From Adineta vaga (taxonomy: Eukaryota; Rotifera), in the NCBI GenBank assembly GCA_021613535.1, contig CP075496.1, positions 4,402,001 to 4,466,000 of the forward strand: a DNA stretch of 64,000 nt, read 5' to 3'. Shown piece after piece: positions 52,801 through 64,000 of this stretch. How positions within the stretch are numbered: position 1 is the stretch's first letter; each line of letters starts with the position of its first letter. The notes below the pieces were generated by a model. The model did no database searches. It was not told where the DNA came from and saw only the letters and a program-made list of their open reading frames with translations. Both the position numbers and the translations under genes were made by a program.

Positions 52801-55800
52801 TTCTGTTCCAGTTACAGGTGCCGTGGTTGTTGTAGAAGAACCGGTGCCTGTTGATTCTGTAGCAGTTGAGGCGGCTGTTGTCGGTGTGGAACTTCCTGTA
52901 CCGGATGTTGCACTAGATTCTGTTCCAGTTACAGGTGCCGTGGTTGTTGTGGAAGAACCAGTCGCTGTTGATTCTGTACCAGTCGAAGCGGCCGTGGTAG
53001 TTGTGGAACTTTCTGTACCTGATGTTGCACTAGATTCTGTTCCAGTTACAGATGCCGTGGTTGTTGTGGAAGAACCAGTCGCTGTTGATTCTCTAACAGT
53101 CGAAGCGGCCGTGGTTGTTGTTGAACTTCCTGTACCAGATGTTACACTGGATTGAGCTCCAGTAATTTCTGAAGTTTGGCTGGTCGGAATAACAGTGGGC
53201 GTATGCAGAGTACTTACTGTTGTACTTGAATCTGTGGCAGTGATTTCTGTGGTTGGTGTCGTCGAAGTATCTGGAATAGTTCCCACGGTGCTTAATGATG
53301 ATGATATTTCAGTGCCGGATGTTCCGGTAGTGGCTGTTGTGGATATAGTACTTTGAATATCAATGGTTCCTGTAATGGTTGTAGATGATGCGTCAGTACC
53401 ACCGATAGTAGTTGGTGTGATAGTTTCAGTGCCTGTAGACTTGATAGTGTCAGGAGCAGAAGTTACAGTGGGAGTAGTCAATGCTGTTTTTTCTGTTGCA
53501 ATTGTTCCTGTAGTGCCTGCTGTCGAAGTTTCACTGGTATCTGTTTGTCGATCAGTTACGATAATGGTTGACAATGTTGAACTGCCCGTACCCATCGTTT
53601 CGGTAGCAAGAGTTGTTGAAGTATCTGTGTCAGTTTTAGCTGTATTGATGGTTGTAGTGACTCCTGTAGCCAATGTTTTTGTAACAGTTGTGACTGATAT
53701 GCTGCTGCTAGTTATTCCTGTGGTTGATGATATCGATGCAGTACTTCCAGTAATAATTACTGCTGTAGCGGTTGTTATGTCGATTTCAGTAACTGGGGTT
53801 GAAATAGTAGTTGTCATCGTTTCACTTGCGTTTGTTTGAGAAGTTGCGAATGTTGTATCTTCCGTGTCGGGTTCTTTAGAAGTAAAACTATCTGGCGTCA
53901 TTTGAGTACTTGCACCAGTGTTAATTGTTGATTTTGTTTCCGTAGTAAGTGTTTCGAGTGAAGTTGTTTTTGTGTCTAGCGATTCAGTTGTAGATGAAAT
54001 GTCGGATGCTGTATCCGTCGTGATTATTTCAGTGCTCTTACTAGAAGAAATAGTTGTAGGTGTCATCGTTCCAATGCTGGTCATTTCAACAGTGGCAGTC
54101 GTTGGTATTGTCACTGTATCGGTTGTTACTATATTAGTACCTTCTGTTTCGACAGACGTAGTTTCTTGCGTTGCACTAAAACTGGTAGATGACGATCCAT
54201 CTGTTATTTGAGTCGATTCTATAGTTGAACTACTAGGAGTTGATTGACTGATGGTTGTTGGTATGACTGTTACTAAAGAAATAAAAGGGATTGTGAAAAA
54301 ATAACTATTGCGTTTATGATATACTGATCTAATTTTCATTTTATGTTCACAAATAATACACACATGTTTATAATATCTCTATTATCAAAATAATTTCAAC
54401 AATTTAAATATCCTATTTTGTTTTAACCTATTTCAATCTCTCAAGACGAAAATATGTACGTACGGTTTATATTGTTTGATATGTAATCACGTTAGTGTTC
54501 GAAAACTTCAAGTGTTTCTTCACACGAATAATTATTAAGATTCGATATACGATGCATAGATGTGAATAAATTTTGTCGCTATGTTCTCAATAATTCATAC
54601 TCTGCAGACAAAATGTACAAGAAATTATAATAATTTCACGCATACATATTTAGCAAGTCTAATTTTCTCTACTGAAGTGGTATACTCAAGTGCTATTAAG
54701 CATATTTTGTAATAAAGTGGTGATACGAAAATATTTTTTTCACAAACAATATAAAACCTGATATATACTCGAAGAATAACAACTTTACCTTCTGTCACAT
54801 CACTAATTGTTTCATCGGTAGATTCTTGAGTCGTTGCATTTGTTGAAATTGAACCTACAGTACTTAGTTGTGTCAATGTACCTAAATATTATTTAGAAAT
54901 AAAAATCATTACAAAAATAAATATTCATCCATCCTTACTTGTTTGCTGAGATAAAGTCACCGTTGTTACTGAAGCCGTGGAAGCTATTTATTGAAATATA
55001 AAATGATATTGATCATGAATAATTGAATTAAATCTATACCTGTATTGATAGATGACGATGCTTCATCAGTTGTAACTAGAATAGGAAAATATTAGTTAAG
55101 TAAATAATTATCTATTTGATTTAATATACCAGTTCCTATTGTTGAAATCGTAATTGTTAATGTTGATGCTAAAAAAGAACATATCAATACGAATGATTAA
55201 TAGATAAGATTGAAATCTTACTCGATGTTTCGTCTGTTGCTTCTTCTGTTGCTAGATGATTAAAAAAGAAGGAGAAAAAAACGATATTTTTGTTTTATTA
55301 AACTAAAGAATGTCTTTTGATTGATACATACTAAAGCCACTACCATCAGCTACTACTGCAAGATTCACTAATTGTCTGGCCAATTCATCATCGTCAACTC
55401 GAAGAAAACTGCTCACATCACTATTATCGTCGTTGAATATTGACTCTATTGGTGGTATTTCCGTATCCGTATCATAGCTCACTTCATTCAATAATCGTCG
55501 ATTACGACGAATAAGTGAATAATTCTCAATTGAATTCATCGTATGATTCAATGAATTCATTAATGTGGTTGTAATCATTTTTTCAGTTGAAGTTAACGGT
55601 TTTTTTGTTTTATTTTTACATGGCGTTGTCGAAATATTCAATGATATTGGTTTCGTTTTAATCGGACCAGCCGTTTTTGTTGATATTGATAATTGTGAAT
55701 GTTTCTTTTGATTATCAGAAAGTAAAATAAATCCTTCATTAATTGGATTGATTTCTGGAGTATTTTTAGTCGATTTATAATCGCGTATTTCAGCTGAAAG

Positions 55801-55990
55801 ACTATGATCAGTATTCGATGCAATCAATTCGGATTTTGTACAATAAACAGCTGAGAGTACTAGAATTGAAGAAATGATTATGTCTTTTTTTTCTCATTAT
55901 CTTTTATTAATTAGAAGAAAGAAAAACCATCAGATATTTACCTGAGATGAAAACAATAATTAATGACCAAAATGACTTATATGAAAACAT
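40898..55990 (-). CDS. second giant mucin-like transmembrane protein (Thr/Ser tandem repeats, NIDO-AMOP-vWD-EGF-TM)
   Basis: Starts at the ATG at 55990 (MFSYKSFWSLIIVFIS, signal peptide), then a ~165-residue linker (55335-55860), several tiny Ser/Thr exons (54790-55250), and one 5,895-nt exon (48378-54272) of Thr/Ser repeats. After that: a Cys-rich segment (48090-48265); NIDO-like (about 47100-48030; KGYITLD, APFWTNL); AMOP (46400-46920; NPCPCSY, TCCYH, DDCCV); vWD (45560-46350; GGDPHI, then LPRKYTDNVEGLA); EGF domains (42570-44660); a membrane-proximal segment (42050-42540); EGF (41890-42050); a transmembrane helix (IGIIAGLAGLFCAVTCCLLA) with a run of five Arg; and a cytoplasmic tail. It is a paralogue of the two-module gene, with one module. 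The tail end is uncertain: after NPNLKLPR the frame stays open through hydrophobic sequence to 40898, which may instead be an unrecognised intron or 3' UTR. Confidence 0.82.
48690..53110 (-). repeat. coding minisatellite, ~117-bp unit (39 residues), mucin repeat array
   Basis: About 37 tandem copies of a 39-residue unit built of two related halves: TESTGTGSSTTTT plus three variable residues, then SGTESSATSGTGSSTTTT plus three variable residues. The variable triplets (VPV, APV, TGV, PAS, AAS) mark unit subtypes. Units are in frame throughout. The sequence is visibly richer in G and C than the flanks. Longer blocks of units are themselves duplicated: 50101-50920 closely matches 51910-52730, an offset of 1,809 bp. 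Confidence 0.93.
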
Positions 55991-58167
55991 AGTTCCTTGT
56001 ACTTTTGTTATTTTCTTATCTAAAAATAATCATGAAAATCTCTCAAGATATGTTAATATCATTTCAATAATGATATATTATTTCGGAAAAAAAGTATTAC
56101 GAAGTCAAGTTTTTGTCATACTCCTACCTTTTTCATCACACTCTTGAAATAATGATCAAGATTATTGACATAAAATACTTGCTTCTATCGAATAAACAAA
56201 CTTACGAAAACATATAAGCCTTACTAGTAACGTTTTACATTAGCAGATTTTGCAGGACATTATGACGTTTCGATCAGGTATATACACTTCTATACTCGTT
56301 AATAACTTTTGAATACTCAAAAAAAAACGAGCGAGAGAAAAACTCAGCAGGACTCATTCAAGAACAAGAGAAAAGAAATTCAAAGGATTCTACATTATCA
56401 TCTTTTCTTTCTCTTTTTTTTTTGATTAGCATACAATTATTTTACTTTTAACTAACTCATATTTGTCCATTTGCTTAATCAGTAAAACATTTGATTTTGT
56501 TAATAATACAAAGCTCTGAGTGCAAAATGGTTGAAGAGTACTTTTCAATACAATATCGTGTTATTTTCAAAAAATAACCTGAATTTATTCTATACCAGTT
56601 CTGGGTTAATTGCAAATGATTTCTTCTTTTATATCGTTAAAATTCTGAAGAAAAAAATGATTTCTATTATTACCTGAGATTTTCAAAAGAATATATATGT
56701 TGTCCAAAACATCAAATAAAATATTCATCTTTTCAATAAACTAATATTACCTGTCAACGATTGATTATTACAAGAAACATTATTATATTCACTTCGGATA
56801 TTTTTTCCTTTCGCCTCTCTCTCTTTCTCTCTCTTTGATGATGAAAATATAAAAAAACGAAAATAATGATTGTGTATTCTTTCATTCTCTTCTCTTTCTG
56901 ATTTACCTGTAAAATTCTCTTGTACACTTTTTAAATTAATCTTGCGCATAACAAATATAATAAGGAAGAAATTCTCTCTCTCTTTCTCTCTATATATATT
57001 TTGTTTATTGACATAATAACAGACTCTTTCAGTCATATTTTCATTTATTCGTTCAGAGAAAACTAAGAAATGTGTTAATTATCTTCATTTATTTACTTGA
57101 AATTATATAGAAGTTCGAATATAACAGACTACTGATAATATTATACAAAAGTAAAATTCATTTCTACATTGAATTTTGATATAATTTCTACTCAAATGTC
57201 ATTTTATTTGCTCTTCCTTTTGTATATTAAGTAATCAAACATTTCATTCATGATTTCACAAAAGTAAGAAAAACGAAAATTATATATTCTAGAATTCTAC
57301 ATGTTGAAATATTATTCATCAAGAAGGAAGGTAATTTCATAATTCACATGTCTTTATCGCTACGAGTTGATCTTTAAAAGGCGACATTATGTACATCACA
57401 TATCAATTTTAGTTAGTTTGTGTTTTTCAAACTAATATCAACAGATGAAAATGATAAAGAAGTTGAAGAAGAGGAGAGAAAAAATAGGCCACTTTTACTC
57501 TATGGTTTTAATTCATCATATTACACATGTATTGTTATTTAATACATTGATGAAAAATTAATTAGAATTCACTCAAATTTCATTGATCGTAATTTGAATC
57601 TGGTGAGAATAGGAATAATATTTGTTGGATATTTTGATTTTTATGTTTTTGTCAAAATTCTATTTGAAGAATAAATTAGTATCTTGAATCAAGGACAGAA
57701 TTTATTGACATGATCAAATTTATTTCGAAGAGAACGATGTTATAGATGTTCTGTTCCCTTCAAATCAATTTAATCAAGAAGACTTACAAGAATTTTGCTT
57801 CATCAATAGATTTTTAAGTTTACCATCTAAAGAAAATTCACTCTACGAATTGTTTGTCTTGTGATTATCAAGTGTACTAAAATCAATAGATTTGTACTCG
57901 AAGGACATATTTTGTTCTAATCAAGATTGAAAGATGAGGATCAAACTTCATTTCTTGATTATAAATGAAACAAATTTATGATCGAATTCTTCTATGTTGA
58001 TGTTCATTCCTTCTCTGAGAAATTTTTATGGCATGACGGCCAACGACATCATTCTATTCTGCTTATATCAAATCATTGGTTGGCCTCCTTCGACACAAAT
58101 GAATCAGATTGTTTTGTTTCTTCAATGTGTTGCAATTCATTATTTGTTACTTTAATCGACAAGAAGA
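55991..58167. other. divergent intergenic region between the mucin gene and API5
   Basis: A 2.2-kb AT-rich gap that must contain the promoters of both neighbours. Open frames are short and low in complexity. A 65-codon upstream frame (57978-58175) overlaps the API5 start codon. No RNA gene or mobile element was seen. Confidence 0.5.
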
Positions 58168-60254
58168 ATGGTTGATCGTATCTATGATTTATACAATGTT
58201 CTTAATGATAAAAATGGTACAAATAATTCACCGGAAGCTCTTGGTGCGTACCAAAATTTAATTCAAGCAATGAAACAAGGTCCACAAGAGAAAAAACTTG
58301 CGTTACAATTTATTGGTAAATTTTGTAAAAATTTTCCAGCCGAGATGACGAAAACAGTTGAAGGTGTTATTGATTTATGTGAAAATGAAGATATAACAGT
58401 AAGAATATTGATGGAAAGAAACGATTTTTATAAATCATTTTATTTTAGATTCGTAAACTAGCAATTAAAGAATTTCCGACATTAATGCGGGCATCAACGG
58501 ATACACTTCAACGTGTCATTGGTATTTTAATTCAATTACTTCACGCAAATGATCCAAGTGAAGTAACACAAGCACAAAATTCAATTATGGCTATTTATCA
58601 TATTAATCCAAAAGGTAAAGTTCATAGGAACATGTTCGTTTTTATTTTTATTTTTATTTTATTTAATAGAAACAATTACAGGAATTTTGAGTACGATTCA
58701 TCATACACAAGAAGATACTCTTCGTAAACGTGCTCTTCGTATGTTGTTCTGTTTTTTCTTTATTCAATACATTGATTTTCTTCTATTTTTGAAAAGGATT
58801 TTTATGTACACGAATTGCAACATTAGATGAAACAGATTTATCCAAAGAAATCGAAGAACATTTGATAAAAACATGTAAAGATGTAAGAAAAGCATTTCTT
58901 AATTTAATTGCAGATTTGATTTTCAAAATTCATTCATTAGATTTCATCGGGACTAGATGCAGAAGAATTTGTCACAGTTATCAAACTATTCTCAACACTT
59001 CGTTCAATGCAAACATTAGTTGCACGACAAGAACTTGTTAATATGATTATAAATCAATGTCATTTAGAACAAGGATGGAATGTATGAAACATAAGAATCG
59101 ATTGAATTTGAAAGCACTAAACTATATTTATGATTTGTTATTTAGGGCGTCGATATTGATCGACTTAATCTTATTGTTGTTTATATGAATCATGCAACGA
59201 GTTTACTTTCAGTAAGTAGACAATGAAGTAAATCTTACGATTATTTGTTTGATGAATTTTTAGAAAAATGTTCATTCAACAAAATTTATTGTATTTATGC
59301 TGGATTATGTTATTGAACCTCTTGATAAATTACCAACTTCGTCCGATGATAAACTTGATATATTTCGTATACTTGCTGAAATGTCTCCATTTTCAACCGA
59401 ATTTGATCGACCCAAAGAACGTTTAGCAAAATTATTTCATGTTCTAATGGTAAAATTCAAAATCATTTGAACATATCTTTGAATTAATCTTTTCTTTAGA
59501 CATTCTTACCTGAACCTTCAGTAGAATCAGAAACAGCAGGTGCTAATGAAACTACACCACATTTTCAATTTTCATTTATTGAATGTTTAATGTATGCATT
59601 ACATCAACTTTCAAGAAAATATCCTGATTTTCTTATTGCAGAAGAAAATGAAGAACATGTCAAAGATTTTCGTTTAAGGTTTATTCGAGTTTTTCAAATT
59701 GATTAATCAATTCAAAGTTTCTTTGTTTAGATTACGTTATCTTTATCGTGGTGCATCATCGTATACAACTCAATTGAAAAGTTGTTTAAATGAAAAAGTC
59801 GAAGGTGATGAACAAGATGAACGAGTTCGTTGAAAAGAAAACATAGTTTATCATAGAAATTTTCATTTTATAATGTTTTATTTATAGAAAAAATCACGTT
59901 TAATTGCGTATAAAATCTGTTCAAATGTTCAAATAATGATACGTGATTTATGTCGATCACCACCATCATTCAAATCAAATGTTATTCTTTCATGGAAAAC
60001 AACAGTGCGTAGTTGTTTTTTCTCCGAAAGAAAAATAAAAATAACTCTTTCATTTCTTTTTTTTTCAGGAAGAATTAAAACGATCACTTTCAGAAACTGA
60101 TGGTGGTAATGCTTCAGCAACGAATAAAAATGGTGTAGGAACAAATAATAATACCAATAAACGTGCTCGTCCAGAGAAACAACTCTATCGACCTCCAAGT
60201 GGTGGTCAAAATGGTGGACAAAAAAATCGTCGTGGCGGTTATCAACGATATTAA
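58168..60254 (+). CDS. API5: apoptosis inhibitor 5 (API5/AAC-11)
   Basis: About ten exons separated by short introns (first exon 58168-58398, then 58449 onward) join in phase to a stop at 60252-60254. Family matches run along the whole chain: YQNLIQAMKQGPQEKKLA and QFIGKFCKNFP near the start, DLCENEDITIRKLAIKE, the very conserved SKNVHSTKF, ILAEMSPF, FSFIECLMYALHQLSRK, KDFRLRLRYLYRG, and PPSFKSNVILSWKTTEELKR near the end. The C-terminal tail has a basic cluster (KRARPEK) that could serve as nuclear localisation signal, then a Gly-rich end. API5 is an all-helical HEAT/ARM-repeat nuclear protein that suppresses apoptosis and binds partners such as FGF2 in mammals. The order and length match the family. 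Confidence 0.95.
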
Positions 60255-61672
60255 ACAAAGATGAAAACTCAACAAAACATTTTTCTTGTGTTCAAAGCCA
60301 AGAGATCATGTGCTACATATATCTGTGTATTTCTTTAATAAGAAAACAAACCAACCCTAGGTCTATGTATTTGTTTATTGTTCTGTTTGCTTGCAAATCT
60401 ATGTGGATTTCTCTTCTTTTTTTGTTTCGATCAACTGATTTGTTGTTTTCTTTGGTTTCACAAATAAAAAGGTGAAAGAATTTCTAAGACATAGATTGAA
60501 GTACTTCTCTTCATGTGTCAAATGTATTCTATATAATTAAAATAGCATAGCTTCCATTGAGTAGATAACCTTGTCGATAATTATACCATTACTGACGGAA
60601 TAAATCTTGTTTGATCATCATTCAATCAAGTTACTAATCTTGATTAGTTATATAGTTGGAGAATACAAAATCACTACTTATGTTCTGAAGTGTTATGACG
60701 CAATAGAATGTTAGAGAATGCCAGTACAAACAACTTCGCTTGATGGTAAATTGCTCTATGTGATTACCGTAAATAGTAATTATGTTTCAAACAAGAATCG
60801 TAGCTGATTTCTTACTTTTCTTTTCACTCTCAGCCTATCATTATTATTGATTAGGGAGTTTTTATCATATCTTATTTTTTTATAAAAAAAAAGCCGAACA
60901 AAGGTGCAATGGTTCAAAAGAGAAACAGAAACGACCATTAATATACATATGCGTAATAATAATGAGCACAATCACAACAGCTACAAAAGAAAAGAATGCC
61001 AACACACACACACACACGCACTCGTACAGAGGCAAACATGTTCATTGGAAACACCAAATATATATATATATATATATAGATCGATCTCTAACGACAATTT
61101 ATACATAGAAATATGTATGCAGTTATTTAATACTTAGATACTTATGTCAATGCATATAACTCTATTAACGCAATGACAATGATAGATATTTGAAAGACAT
61201 ATTTAAAGAAAATAAAATCTCTCTTTCTCTCGTACTCGTTCTCGAAAATATCGATCGTTGTTTCCTATTATTCTCTTCATTAATAAAAAAATAAGCAAAT
61301 GCACACGCAACAAGAAGAGAGAGAGATATGTGTATGTTTTGTTTCACTGTAGAAATCTGTATGTCTGAAGTGAAATGAAATGAGGTGAAAGCGTCGAGCA
61401 CGCGGACGGAAAAAATTCGTTCGCGTGTTTTTGTACGTCAATTGTCTTTGCTCGTTTTCAAGACGATTACCGTCGAAAGAAGAGAGAATGCGTTTTCAAA
61501 CGCTGATTTGATGGAAAAATGAAAAATAATCAAGAAGAAAAGAGGAAAAGACGAAATAAATACGATATGTGTTTACTTGTACACACATATCATGAATAGA
61601 CATTATAAATGAACAAACAAAAATTTAACGAAATATTGATAAAAGATGAATGAGAAAGAATTTGTATGAGAA
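60255..61672. other. 3'-to-3' intergenic region between API5 and ZNRF
   Basis: A 1.4-kb gap between convergent genes. A candidate AATAAA for API5 lies at 60463-60468. A (CA)n run near 61001-61019 and a (TA)n run near 61056-61078 are ordinary microsatellites. No coding sequence is supported. Confidence 0.5.
61056..61078. repeat. (TA)n microsatellite
   Basis: About eleven TA units just after a (CA)n run. A shorter (TA)n tract also sits at 62701-62717, immediately upstream of the ZNRF start. Confidence 0.85.
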
Positions 61673-62700
61673 TTAATCGCCGGGATGTTCAGGACATGAT
61701 CGATTGATACGAAACCAATTGTCAATACAACTAAAGAAATCAAATATTAATGATTATTATATCTCGAACTATTCATATTTCAACAATTCTTTCTTTGAAA
61801 AAAAGAAATCATCTCAAACTAATTAATATATTATTATATAATCTATTGGAATTCTCTTGTTGTCTATGCATTCATAATAACTAATTAAATGGAATCAAGC
61901 TAAGCTCAATCTCTTATTGCTTCTTAAGATATAGAAACATGAAACGTTCTATTTGCCAATCTATTGTCCAGGACCTTTAAGGGTACATTCGACTTATATT
62001 TTAATCACTAGTCTTTCGAATTATAAAAGACGTGTAGTTAATCGATTAAATGATCAAATATATTATACCTTTTATGATATATGCATAAGCATGGTAATCG
62101 AGCAATCTTTTGTCCTATTAATAAATCATCAAGGCAGATGACACATTCACCTTTATCCTCCGTTAATGTATCTTCTAAAAAAAATGAGAAAAGATTTCGA
62201 GATACTTCCTTTTTTTCAACATCAACAAACAAACCATTATAATCTATTCGTGGTTTCGATAAACATTTCATAATATGTTTATCAAATGAATCACTTGGAA
62301 TAGTTTTGTGACATACAGGACAAGAAACATCACGAAGAGCAATTATAAAATGTTGCAAACGTCGGTGAGCTTGCGGAGAATCATCTTCAGAACTAGCATC
62401 ATCTGATTCATGTTCAAGTCCAACGTAACGTAATAAATTTATATTAAATGCTGTCGTTCCTAATGGATCAATATTCGTAGATGTTGTACGATGTCGAGTA
62501 TTTGTTGTCGCATTATTACCGAATAATCCATGCGAGGTATGATGACCACTACTAGAACGATGACGATGTCCAATTGAATTTTGCTGTTGTTGATAAGAAC
62601 GATTTGTACGTGTATGAGGTAAATTTGTTGCTGTATTTGAAGCAGCTGCTGTCGATGATGAGGATGCCGATGATGGCGGAGTTGTTAAACGACCACCCAT
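61673..62700 (-). CDS. ZNRF1/2-type RING E3 ubiquitin ligase
   Basis: Three exons (62700-62235, 62174-62069, 61740-61673). The start MGGRLTTPP is a good N-myristoylation site, as in vertebrate ZNRF1/2. The N-terminal ~110 residues are Ser/Thr/His/Gln-rich and disordered. The zinc-finger part reads CPVCHK, then HIMKCLSKPR, then YNEDTLTEDKGECVICLDD. The RING continues IARLPCLCIYHKSCIDNWF and ends RSCPEHPGD, almost the same as the human C-terminus. All expected RING Cys and His positions are present. The first intron (62175-62234) is a multiple of three without a stop, so it can be mistaken for coding sequence; splicing restores the family sequence. ZNRF proteins are membrane-anchored E3 ligases of endosomes and lysosomes. 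Confidence 0.95.
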
Positions 62701-63094
62701 TTATATATATATATATATGAACAATATAAGAAGTTCTTGTTTAAAAATAAAAAAAGGAAATAACTAATTCAAACAGAAATAATATCAACGAATCATAACT
62801 ATCGATACATCTAAAGTAAAGAAAAATATCAATGCTAGGATCAAAGTATTCTATTTACTAGTTTAATTATCGTTCGACTGTCATATTAGATAACTAATAA
62901 GAAGAGAAGAGAAGAGAAGAAAAATGACAAACAATCAACAATAAACATCATACGTCGATCCATTCTATACCTCATAAATATGTGTCGACATCGTATCGAC
63001 ATTTCATTGGTTAATTCATTTTAATGTGTATTCAACACATTTTCTTGTTCTCTCTCTCTCGTTTGTCAAAAAATGAATTAATTTTGATTAAATA
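62701..63094. promoter_or_regulatory. 394-bp bidirectional promoter region, ZNRF and alpha/beta hydrolase
   Basis: The two start codons face away from each other with 394 bp between them, so both promoters and 5' UTRs must fit here. I see (TA)n, a short (GAGAA)n and a (CT)n tract near 63050-63060, but no TATA box I would defend. Confidence 0.4.
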
Positions 63095-64000
63095 ATGAAT
63101 CCAAGAATTAGTCTTGATTCAAATAAAGAACCTTTACTTTCTGATAGAATGAATACATATCAACGAAATTTCCATTTTCTTAAACTGTATTTTCGGTCTT
63201 GTATACGTCGTCATTTAAACTCGTTAATTATTGCTTGTTTATTATCAAGTTTATGTTTTTTAATTCTATTTTATTTCAAAAATCAAACTGTCTTCAATTT
63301 ATTTACTTATTTATTTTCATGGATACCTTTTTATCGTAAATTCTCGCCGAAAACAGATACTTCACCTTTCAATGTACGAAAAAGATCTGGCTTATCAATT
63401 TATGATCAACAAATAATTTATAACGATTATGATTACCTACATAATAGTACATTGACTTTTGAAAAACGAATTTATTCCACTAATATTGAAATTTTATTTC
63501 GTTTACCAAAGAAAGTTTCTCCTTCAGCTTTATTATTAATCTTCCATGGATGTAGTCGTTCAGCAAATGATTGGTTTTCAACGATTGAACGTCAACGTAT
63601 TATTGGTGCTGCACTCGATCTTGGCTATGGTTGTCTGGCATTTCAATCCACAGATGCTTTTTCACATTGTTGGTCAAATGAATTTGATCTATCAAATAAT
63701 CCTGATGTTCAAATGGTATGGAATGGACTTGATGGATTCTATAAAGAATATCCTAAACTAAGTGAATAGAAAAAACTATATTTTCGATATTTTTACGTCG
63801 TTTTATAATAAAATTTCATTCTTTTAAGAGTTATTACCGCGTTTTACATTTGGTGCGTCGAGTGGCGGAATGTTTTCAAGTATATTTGCAATAAATTCAC
63901 GTCATAAAATTCAAGGTCAAATCATATTCATATCTATTGTTCATCCCGAATTATTAGAATCACATGTTAGAAAAGGAACTTATCCACCAACAGCTTGGAT
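63095..64000 (+). CDS. membrane-anchored alpha/beta hydrolase, 3' end outside the window
   Basis: Exon 1 (63095-63761) and exon 2 (63829 to beyond the window) join in phase. The N-terminal ~45 residues are basic and cytosolic in character. A hydrophobic helix follows (SLIIACLLSSLCFLILFYF), so a type II membrane protein is likely. The fold shows LLLIFHGCSRSANDWF, a strand plus HG oxyanion region, and then FTFGASSGGMF. GASSGG fits the G-x-S-x-G nucleophile elbow, which marks the central Ser as the catalytic nucleophile. The acid and His of the triad should lie further downstream. Substrate cannot be inferred. The gene is truncated by the window edge, not broken. Confidence 0.82.

Noticed and set aside
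48392-53155. 1,587-codon plus-strand open frame as a gene
   Set aside because: It is antisense to the mucin repeats, is stop-free only because the unit is a multiple of three, and has no domain, signal or exon structure.
56725-57036. Minus-strand 103-codon frame upstream of the second mucin gene
   Set aside because: Low-complexity Lys/Arg/Glu-rich translation of purine runs, no start context, splice support or family resemblance.
62175-62234. In-frame coding insertion in the ZNRF protein
   Set aside because: It begins GT, ends AG, and removing it restores the conserved YNEDTLTEDKGEC sequence; it is a stop-free 60-nt intron.

Overview
The window is AT-rich animal nuclear DNA. Genes are cut by many short GT-AG introns, mostly about 50-70 nt. 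The products are animal-type: a papilin, NIDO-AMOP-vWD mucin-like membrane proteins, a RILP-like Rab effector, FAF2/UBXD8, API5 and ZNRF. Among them is one clearly bacterial-type enzyme gene, L-arabinose isomerase, that carries a spliceosomal intron. Compact genes, tiny introns and a domesticated bacterial sugar gene together suggest a bdelloid rotifer (Adineta/Rotaria type). That assignment is an inference; no rRNA or species marker is present.

Layout. 0.25-3.3 kb: a small secreted Cys-rich protein and a Pro/Gln-rich protein (+). 3.7-6.1 kb: an unrecognised 716-residue protein with myristoylation and palmitoylation signals (-). 7.9-12.5 kb: papilin, with 2 papilin cassettes, 7 Kunitz domains, antistasin, 2 Ig and PLAC (+), convergent with FAF2 at 12.8-14.7 kb (-). 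16.2-18.4 kb: RILPL-type effector (+). 20.1-36.8 kb: a giant mucin-like transmembrane gene (-) built from two tandem TSP1-NIDO-AMOP-vWD-EGF modules. 39.2-40.8 kb: araA (+). 40.9-56.0 kb: a second mucin-like transmembrane gene (-) with a 5.9-kb exon holding a 117-bp minisatellite. 58.2-60.3 kb: API5 (+). 61.7-62.7 kb: ZNRF-type RING E3 ligase (-). 63.1 kb to the window end: 5' part of a membrane-anchored alpha/beta hydrolase (+).

The most interesting parts are: (1) intron-bearing bacterial araA between two paralogous giant surface-mucin genes; (2) the mosaic tandem duplication in the first mucin gene, where two blocks are near-identical including introns but the 1.2-1.3 kb between them is strongly diverged, with breakpoints mostly at exon-intron edges; (3) the higher-order 117-bp array in the second mucin gene; (4) short sequence motifs shared by the cytoplasmic tails of the two mucins; (5) several single-base reading-frame anomalies. 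The papilin and the mucins suggest a locus rich in extracellular-matrix and cell-surface proteins; the remaining genes are ordinary intracellular housekeeping or trafficking genes.

Exon boundaries were read by hand from GT-AG sites and phase. Small terminal exons, UTRs and true starts are less certain than the domain calls. No tRNA, rRNA, CRISPR array or intact transposon was seen.
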